Source: CAZBSE01 sp964494385 (GTDB lineage Bacteria > Actinomycetota > Humimicrobiia > Humimicrobiales > Humimicrobiaceae). Taken from it: 47,546 nucleotides of DNA. Position numbers and translations under genes: made by a program. The notes under the pieces were generated by a model that ran no database searches, had not been told where the DNA came from, and saw nothing but the letters and a program-made list of their open reading frames with translations. Positions 42,548-47,546 of the stretch are shown one piece after another (within the stretch, counting starts at the first letter, position 1; every line of letters starts with the position of its first letter). The DNA lies in assembly GCA_964494385.1 (NCBI GenBank), contig CAZBSE010000014.1, positions 1 to 47,546 of the forward strand. Direction: 5' to 3'.

Positions 42548-44680
42548 ATGGAAAAAATATTATGGGCTTTAGCTATTTCTGCATCGGTTTTTAGCGTTTT
42601 TTACGCACCGTCAGCGGTAGCAATAATTATAAAAAGAAATCCCTTAAAGAGGATTAATATCCCTTTTATAATCCTGTCATTAAACATTTTTATCTTTTCC
42701 ATTTTCAATTTTATACTGTTAATGAATCCTACCAGTACCGCTCTTATAGATATATCGGCAAAAATATTAGCATTCATTACCATACTGATACTTCCGGTCA
42801 TTCTCCATCTGGTAATAAGATTCACTCAGATTAAAGAGAATAAAAGATATAAAATCTATATCGGGTTAGCTTATACTGCAGGACTGGTAATATTCGCCAT
42901 AGCGTTAATATATAATCAGGTCAGTACCATAAGTACCTTTTACGGGTATATTATTTATTCACCGTTTTTCAGATATATGGGCGCATTTTATATCCTCCCC
43001 ATTATACTCAGCACATTTTTTTTAACCGGCAGGAGCATATACCGGAAATTAAAAACCAAAGAATCCAATCTACAGGTATATTATTTGCTTACAGGACTTC
43101 TAATTTATTTTATTGGAACCTCACTTACACAGGTGATGATGGAACTGGGCATACTGCAGCCAATACCCACAAATGAGCTGGCGCATATTCTTTTATATAT
43201 TTTTATTGCTTCAAGTTTATTCGTTACTCATTCCAGTATGAAAATAGTTACAGAAGAAAGAATAATGGGAAATATAGGTGATGCAGTTATCTTATTTAAC
43301 AATGAGGGTGAAGTCATGGAGATGAATGAAACAGCCGGTGACATCTTAAAAAAGGGATTCAAGGATAAAAAAATAGAAAAAAGGAACATCAGCGATGTGT
43401 TAGCCAGACTGTCCCATCTGATGGATAAGGAAACCGATTTAGATAAACTATCAACTGCCCTATCAAGTATTACCATCAGAAATTACAATGATGATTTTAA
43501 GATTGTGATAGGCAGCCGTGTTAAATATTATAATATCAGGTTATCCATGGTTTTCAATTATCACAACAGAATTATGGGAAAATTATTAATCTTAAGCGAC
43601 ATAACCGCCAGAAAAGAAAAAGAGAACCAGCTGCGATATCAATCAAACCACGATAAATTAACAGGCATCTTTAACAGATATTATTTTGAGGAGGAGCTGG
43701 AAAGATTGAATTCGGAAAAGAAATTCCCCATCAGCATTATCATAGGGGACATAAACGGGCTGAAACTGATAAACGATGCTTTCGGAAGTAAAATGGGAGA
43801 CGAATTAATAAAAAAAATTACCGAAACCCTCCAGCGCAGCCTGCCGGAAAAAGGTATTCTGTGCCGCTACGGAGGAGATGAATTTTCCATAATACTACCG
43901 GAAACAAATAAAAAAGATTCAATTAAACTTACAAACAGGATGATTAAAAACTGTGAAAAAAGCAGTACCAATATTATGCCTCTTAACATATCCTTCGGGT
44001 TCTCTATTAAGAAAAACGACGATATAAGCATTAGCGCTGCGGTAAAAGAAGCCGAAGACACCATGAATGAATATAAATTATCCGAAGGCAGGAGTATGCG
44101 AAGTTCGGTGATCCTGTCCCTGAAAAAAGCACTGGAAGAAAGGGATTACGAGACAGAAGAACACGCAAACAGGCTGGTAGAATTCAGCCTGCGTCTGGGT
44201 AAAAAAGTAAAACTGGAGGAAAGCGAACTAAATAAATTAAGGCTACTGGCACTTCTCCATGATATAGGCAAGATTTCCATACCCGATAATATCGTCTTAA
44301 AACCCGGTAAATTGACCGCCGGAGAATGGAAAATAATGAAAAAGCACTCAGAAATCGGTTACCGCATTGCGGGATCGTCTCCCGACCTGGCACAGATAGC
44401 CTCCGGTATATTATATCATCATGAGAAGTGGGACGGTTCGGGATATCCCAAAGGCCTAAAAGGCGGAAAAATCCCGATAATATCCAGAATCCTTTCCATT
44501 ACCGATTCCTACGACGCCATGATAAGCAAAAGGCCCTATAAAAAAGCTATACCTCAGGAAGAGGCGCTCAAGGAAATTAAAAGATGTGCCGGTACGCAGT
44601 TTGACCCATATCTGGTAAATAAATTCCTGGAAGTTTTTAAAGAAAAACACCTGATTGAATATTATCCTAAATCTGCCTGA
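42548..44680 (+). CDS. Membrane GGDEF/HD-GYP c-di-GMP protein
   Basis: This 710-residue protein has a 7TM-type N-terminal sensor (helices within 1-225), a PAS-like linker (about 235-355), a GGDEF domain with the intact motif CRYGGDEFSI (about 440) and a HD-GYP domain with LLHDIGKISIPD and HHEKWDGSGYP (about 575-640). Both catalytic sites look complete, so it could make c-di-GMP and also cleave it. It may set local c-di-GMP in response to a membrane or ligand signal. There is no Shine-Dalgarno sequence, but a strong promoter lies upstream. Confidence 0.93.
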   Translation: MEKILWALAISASVFSVFYAPSAVAIIIKRNPLKRINIPFIILSLNIFIFSIFNFILLMNPTSTALIDISAKILAFITILILPVILHLVIRFTQIKENKRYKIYIGLAYTAGLVIFAIALIYNQVSTISTFYGYIIYSPFFRYMGAFYILPIILSTFFLTGRSIYRKLKTKESNLQVYYLLTGLLIYFIGTSLTQVMMELGILQPIPTNELAHILLYIFIASSLFVTHSSMKIVTEERIMGNIGDAVILFNNEGEVMEMNETAGDILKKGFKDKKIEKRNISDVLARLSHLMDKETDLDKLSTALSSITIRNYNDDFKIVIGSRVKYYNIRLSMVFNYHNRIMGKLLILSDITARKEKENQLRYQSNHDKLTGIFNRYYFEEELERLNSEKKFPISIIIGDINGLKLINDAFGSKMGDELIKKITETLQRSLPEKGILCRYGGDEFSIILPETNKKDSIKLTNRMIKNCEKSSTNIMPLNISFGFSIKKNDDISISAAVKEAEDTMNEYKLSEGRSMRSSVILSLKKALEERDYETEEHANRLVEFSLRLGKKVKLEESELNKLRLLALLHDIGKISIPDNIVLKPGKLTAGEWKIMKKHSEIGYRIAGSSPDLAQIASGILYHHEKWDGSGYPKGLKGGKIPIISRILSITDSYDAMISKRPYKKAIPQEEALKEIKRCAGTQFDPYLVNKFLEVFKEKHLIEYYPKSA

Positions 44681-44786
44681 AACAGGTAATATAATTACCA
44701 GAACTCTAATAACAATAACCTCAAAATGACATAATATTTTTATAGCTGTCAAAATCAGGCTTTTTTAAGATAGAATAAAAACACAT

Positions 44787-45371
44787 CTAAAAGTAATTAA
44801 TATGTGCTATATCGTCCAGCTTCCTTTTAGGAACGTGCAGCACTCCTGAAGCATCTTTGTGATACACGATGGTTTGATTTTTCCCTATTTCGAAGTGTAC
44901 CGGATCCTCCAGTGGATACCCCAGCGCCAGAACCAGATCAGCACGATATCCTCCGGGAATTTTCAATATATTTTCAATCTTCTTTCTTCTAAAAGAGCCT
45001 ATCCAGCAGCACCCAATTCCCTTTTCCAGGGCCGCCAGTGTAATATTTTCGGCACTTGCTCCCACATCATATTTATAATATGGAACCAGCAAATTCTCCT
45101 TATTTACACAAATTATTATATAGGCTGTGGGCTTTTCTCCATCCCCGGGATCGCCTCTGGGTCTGATGTATCCTGCCCACCTTACATTGGTAAAAATTTT
45201 TTCCCTTACAGTGCTGTCCACAGCAATAACATAGTCCAGAGGCTGCAGGTTCCCTGCTGACGGGGCCAGTCTTCCGGCATTTAGAATTCTTTTTAAACTT
45301 GTCAGTTTTATTGGTTTCTGCTGGAATTTTCTGATGGTTCTTCTTGATATTATAGCATCATAAACTTTCAT
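44787..45371 (-). CDS. Nitroreductase-family protein
   Basis: This 194-residue FMN oxidoreductase has the family start YDAIISRRTIRKFQQKPI, APSAGNLQPLDYVIA (FMN phosphate contacts), DVGASAENITLAALEKGIGCCWIGSF and a C-terminal LALGYPLEDP. Such proteins reduce nitro groups, quinones or flavins, or take part in anaerobic redox; the natural substrate here is unknown. GGGTAACG lies before the ATG but is a poor ribosome site. Confidence 0.88.
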   Translation of the reverse strand: MKVYDAIISRRTIRKFQQKPIKLTSLKRILNAGRLAPSAGNLQPLDYVIAVDSTVREKIFTNVRWAGYIRPRGDPGDGEKPTAYIIICVNKENLLVPYYKYDVGASAENITLAALEKGIGCCWIGSFRRKKIENILKIPGGYRADLVLALGYPLEDPVHFEIGKNQTIVYHKDASGVLHVPKRKLDDIAHINYF

Positions 45372-45458
45372 AATTTCGTTACCCGTCCCCTAGCTCCGCA
45401 ACATCTTTGTAATCATAATTTTCCCTTCAAATATAATATAAAATATGCAGTTTCGCAA

Positions 45459-45524
45459 TTTAATAATTATTTAAATTTTTATTAACTTTCTTTTAACAAC
45501 GGCACTATTATTATATGATAATAT
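45459..45524 (+). promoter_or_regulatory. PHO-box-like repeat array and -10 in front of a short transcript
   Basis: TTTAA, TTTAA, ATTAA and TTTAA occur at 45459, 45470, 45481 and 45492, an exact 11-bp period. The unit TTTAATAATTA occurs also in the pstS array, and the last unit TTTAACAAC matches the last unit of that array. After 22 bases comes TAATAT (45519-45524, four of six), with overlapping TATGAT as alternative -10. Only a ~60-nt terminated transcript follows. Confidence 0.6.
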
Positions 45525-45530
45525 CCCTAC

Positions 45531-45590
45531 AAATGCTTTTTTCATTTAATAGTCCCTCCTTAAAAACCTCCTGTTTGCGCAGGGGTTTTT
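45531..45590 (+). ncRNA. Candidate phosphate-responsive small RNA (~60 nt)
   Basis: A transcript from the array promoter would start near 45531, carry an unpaired A/U-rich 5' part with UCCCUCC (45553-45559), complementary to Shine-Dalgarno sequences, and end in the hairpin terminator at 45558-45594. It has no open reading frame worth calling. The terminator stands in a divergent region with no gene upstream on this strand, so it must end a short RNA. It is an inference and untested; a regulated leader of the ABC gene at 45771 is the alternative. Confidence 0.5.
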
Positions 45591-45594
45591 AAGG
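45558..45594 (+). terminator. Strong, potentially bidirectional intrinsic terminator
   Basis: CCTTAAAAACCTCCTG (45558-45573) pairs with CAGGGGTTTTTAAGG (45580-45594) with a single bulged T and a 6-base loop. TTTTT (45586-45590) and the matching AAAAA in the other arm give a T tract on either strand. No annotated gene ends here. Confidence 0.8.
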
Positions 45595-45650
45595 TGGATA
45601 AAGTTTAATCGCATTGGTATGCGGGGTTGCCGGGAAAAATTAATCCTTTA

Positions 45651-45678
45651 TTGTAATAGTACATGGATGATGTATAAT
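45651..45678 (+). promoter_or_regulatory. Promoter for the terminal ABC-2 transporter
   Basis: TTGTAA (45651-45656), a 16-base spacer and perfect TATAAT (45673-45678) lie 92 bases upstream of the ATPase gene, after the terminator. The rest of the 399-base gap 45372-45770 holds the array and hairpin already described and no gene. Confidence 0.5.
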
Positions 45679-45770
45679 TCTGCTAGCGGTTTTGTGAGAA
45701 ATAATACAAGCATAATGCAGTATGCAAAGCTGTTTTTTTAAACCTAATATCAAAATTTTTTTTATGTGAT

Positions 45771-46700
45771 ATGTCTTTATCTCATATAATACAGGTAAAC
45801 AGCCTTAAAAAAAATTATGGAAATGTTAAAGCCGTAAAAGGCATAGATTTCCACGTTAACCAGGGGGAGCTCTTTGCATTCCTGGGTCCAAACGGTGCAG
45901 GTAAAACTACCACTATTGATATCATCTGTACACTACTTAAGACTGACAGCGGAACTGTTACCGTTGATAATTATACACTCGGTAAACAGGACAGTGAAAT
46001 TCGGAAAAATATTGGAGTTGTGTTCCAGGAGAGTATTCTGGACAATCTTTTAACCGTAAGAGAAAATTTATATACACGCGGCAGTTTTTATGGAATACGG
46101 TCCGGAGAACTTTCGGCCGCAGTTGAAAAAGCAGCAAAATCAGCGGATGTTACAAGCTTTTACAACCGCCGTTACGGCAATCTTTCCGGCGGCCAGCGGC
46201 GCAGGGCTGATATAGCCAGGGCACTGGTAAATACTCCTAAAATCCTTTTTTTAGACGAACCCACAACGGGGCTCGATCCTCAGACCCGGAAAAGTGTCTG
46301 GGATACCATCCGCAGCCTGCAGAAGGATACCGGAATGACGGTATTTCTTACCACTCATTATATGGAAGAAGCCGCCAAGGCTGATTATGTTGCCATAATT
46401 GACAATGGCCTGATTTCTGCCAAAGGAACTCCGTCAGAGCTTCGTGAAAAATACAGTACAGACACTCTAAAACTGATCCCAAAAGACAGCAAAGCGCTAT
46501 CTTTACTCCTTAAAAAACAAAATATCAAGTTTAAAGCATCCGGCGGAGCTTTTTTCATTACTGTTTCCAATACTCTTGATGCGCTGCCGCTGGTAAATAA
46601 AACAGAAAGTATAATATCCGGTTTTGAGGTCATCGGCGGCAGCATGGATGATGCTTTCGTAAAAATAACAGGACACGCCATGAGGGAGGATCTGAATTGA
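45771..46700 (+). CDS. ABC-2 transporter ATP-binding protein, probably acquired
   Basis: This 309-residue ATPase has Walker A GPNGAGKTTT (about 43-52), VFQESILDNLLTVRENL, signature LSGGQRRR, Walker B ILFLDEPTTGLDP and H-loop TTHYMEEA. It resembles DrrA-type proteins of Clostridia. Its Arg codons are mostly CGN (about 10 CGN to 4 AGA/AGG by eye), unlike the AGA/AGG habit of the rest of the window, which suggests lateral transfer. No Shine-Dalgarno sequence precedes the ATG. The permease gene begins immediately after its stop. Confidence 0.92.
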   Translation: MSLSHIIQVNSLKKNYGNVKAVKGIDFHVNQGELFAFLGPNGAGKTTTIDIICTLLKTDSGTVTVDNYTLGKQDSEIRKNIGVVFQESILDNLLTVRENLYTRGSFYGIRSGELSAAVEKAAKSADVTSFYNRRYGNLSGGQRRRADIARALVNTPKILFLDEPTTGLDPQTRKSVWDTIRSLQKDTGMTVFLTTHYMEEAAKADYVAIIDNGLISAKGTPSELREKYSTDTLKLIPKDSKALSLLLKKQNIKFKASGGAFFITVSNTLDALPLVNKTESIISGFEVIGGSMDDAFVKITGHAMREDLN

Positions 46701-47546
46701 ATGACAGTAATGATTAATATAGTAAAACGTAACCTCAAGCTGTTTTTTAGAGATAGAATTTCTGTATTTTTCTCACTTCTTTCCGTATTTATAATAATAG
46801 GACTCTATGTACTGTTTCTTGGAAATATGATGACCCGTAACTTTGGAGACCTTCTGGGAAGCAGTGCCCGTTTTACTATTGACAGCTGGGTTATGGCAGG
46901 CATCCTTTCAGTTGTAGCAATAACTGCAGCCATGGGCGCTTTCAACACTATGGTCGAGGACAGCACCAAGAAAATCTCAAAAGATTTCCTGTCAGCTCCG
47001 CTCAAACGTACCCATCTTACAGGAGGATATATCCTTAGTTCCTTTATAATTGGTGTGATTATGAGCATCGCGGCACTTGTTCTTGCCGAAATTTATATTC
47101 TTGCCGGAGGCGGCGAAATTCTCGGTCCGGTGCCGCTGTTAAAACTGCTGGGGGTAATGCTGCTGTCTGTCTTTGCCGGCTCTTCAATGGTTTTTTTTAT
47201 CGTTTCTTTTTTTAAAAGCAGCAGTGCCTTTTCTACCGCAAGCACCATAATAGGAACACTTATTGGTTTTCTAACAGGAATTTATATTCCCATCGGTTCA
47301 CTGCCCTCCACCATACAAACTGTAATAAAAGTATTCCCCCTCAGCCATGCCGCAGCACTGTTTCGCCAGATCATGATGGAAGAGCCGATGTCCGAAGCTT
47401 TTGCAGGCGCGCCGGCGCAGGCAATTACCGGTTTCAAGGAAGCTATGGGAGTTATCTTTTACTTTGGTGACAAAGAAGTAACTCCCCTTATCAATATCCT
47501 TGTTTTAGTTGCCACGGGTCTGATATTCCTTATACTGGCTTCGGTA
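46701..47546 (+). CDS. ABC-2 transporter permease, cut by window end
   Basis: The ATG directly follows the ATPase stop (TGA-ATG). The frame stays open for 282 codons to the window edge, so the 3' end is missing. Translation gives MTVMINIVKRNLKLFFRDRI at the start, then hydrophobic helices (about 22-42, 60-80, 106-128, 140-165, 172-195) and a VFPLSHAAALFRQIMMEE segment typical of ABC-2 permeases. CGN Arg codons prevail here too (five of seven by eye). It is the membrane partner of the preceding ATPase. Confidence 0.88.
   Translation, partial: MTVMINIVKRNLKLFFRDRISVFFSLLSVFIIIGLYVLFLGNMMTRNFGDLLGSSARFTIDSWVMAGILSVVAITAAMGAFNTMVEDSTKKISKDFLSAPLKRTHLTGGYILSSFIIGVIMSIAALVLAEIYILAGGGEILGPVPLLKLLGVMLLSVFAGSSMVFFIVSFFKSSSAFSTASTIIGTLIGFLTGIYIPIGSLPSTIQTVIKVFPLSHAAALFRQIMMEEPMSEAFAGAPAQAITGFKEAMGVIFYFGDKEVTPLINILVLVATGLIFLILASV

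Noticed and set aside
44685..44699. GGTAAT-ATA-ATTACC dyad after the GGDEF/HD-GYP gene as a terminator.
   Set aside because: The stem is only 6 bp and AT-rich and no T run follows it.
1..47546. CRISPR arrays, transposases, integrases or phage genes.
   Set aside because: No regularly spaced repeats with unique spacers and no protein with such motifs were seen.

Overview
The window reads as a scaffold from an AT-rich, probably anaerobic bacterium. I infer a deep-branching, low-GC relative of the Actinomycetota, with moderate confidence. The evidence is a 31-residue bS22/COX24-type ribosomal protein, an HspR (MerR-type) regulator heading the dnaK operon with no HrcA/CIRCE, an LpxL/PatA-type acyltransferase that would suit phosphatidylinositol-mannoside lipids, a cobalamin-dependent class II ribonucleotide reductase with NrdR, and Arg codons dominated by AGA/AGG. 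A run of 100 Ns at 36285-36384 marks a scaffold join and truncates two genes. No rRNA, CRISPR array, transposase or phage gene was seen; one tRNA (Lys) is cut by the left edge.

Layout. 1-2.7 kb (minus): tRNA-Lys, a YtxH-like protein, a HAD phosphatase and a CBS-containing site-2 protease. 2.9-5.9 kb (plus): MgtC, YihY/BrkB, a Mut7-C protein and a PlsC acyltransferase. 5.9-12.6 kb (minus): a Cys-rich orphan and the heat-shock operon hspR-dnaK-dnaJ-clpB, which lacks grpE and has a zinc-finger-less DnaJ. 12.8-16.5 kb (plus): a heterodimeric ABC exporter with one degenerate and one complete ATPase site. 16.5-18.6 kb: a NYN protein behind a strong promoter, a short structured RNA and a terminator, then plsY-nrdR. 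18.7-24.5 kb: a baeRF-type protein, an LpxL/PatA acyltransferase, a Ca2+-type P-ATPase and a vapBC pair with a clear operator. 24.5-28.5 kb (minus): a phosphate uptake operon in the order small coiled-coil gene-pstB-pstS-pstC-pstA. 28.9-35.6 kb: a flavodoxin, an ABC-2 exporter with a macrodomain protein, nrdJ with NrdR boxes, bS22 and a homocysteine methyltransferase. 35.6-41.2 kb (minus): gap-truncated genes, GNAT, small membrane proteins and a padR-DUF1700-DUF4097-GIN envelope module. 41.4-47.5 kb: orphans, a GGDEF/HD-GYP protein, a nitroreductase and an ABC-2 transporter cut by the right edge.

Regulation is the richest part. Three intergenic regions carry four TTTAA-type repeats at 10-11 bp period, all oriented with transcription and each 22-23 bp upstream of a candidate -10. 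Two are in the pst operon and the third precedes only a ~60-nt terminated transcript. I read them as PHO-box-like arrays, the third driving a candidate phosphate-responsive small RNA with a CCCUCC stretch. NrdR, encoded at 18.2 kb, has two matching boxes across the nrdJ promoter at 34.3 kb.

Two long genes (an ABC exporter subunit and the P-type ATPase) appear to start at ATC and ATT, each exactly seven bases after a strong Shine-Dalgarno sequence. Either this lineage uses rare start codons or the consensus sequence has errors there.
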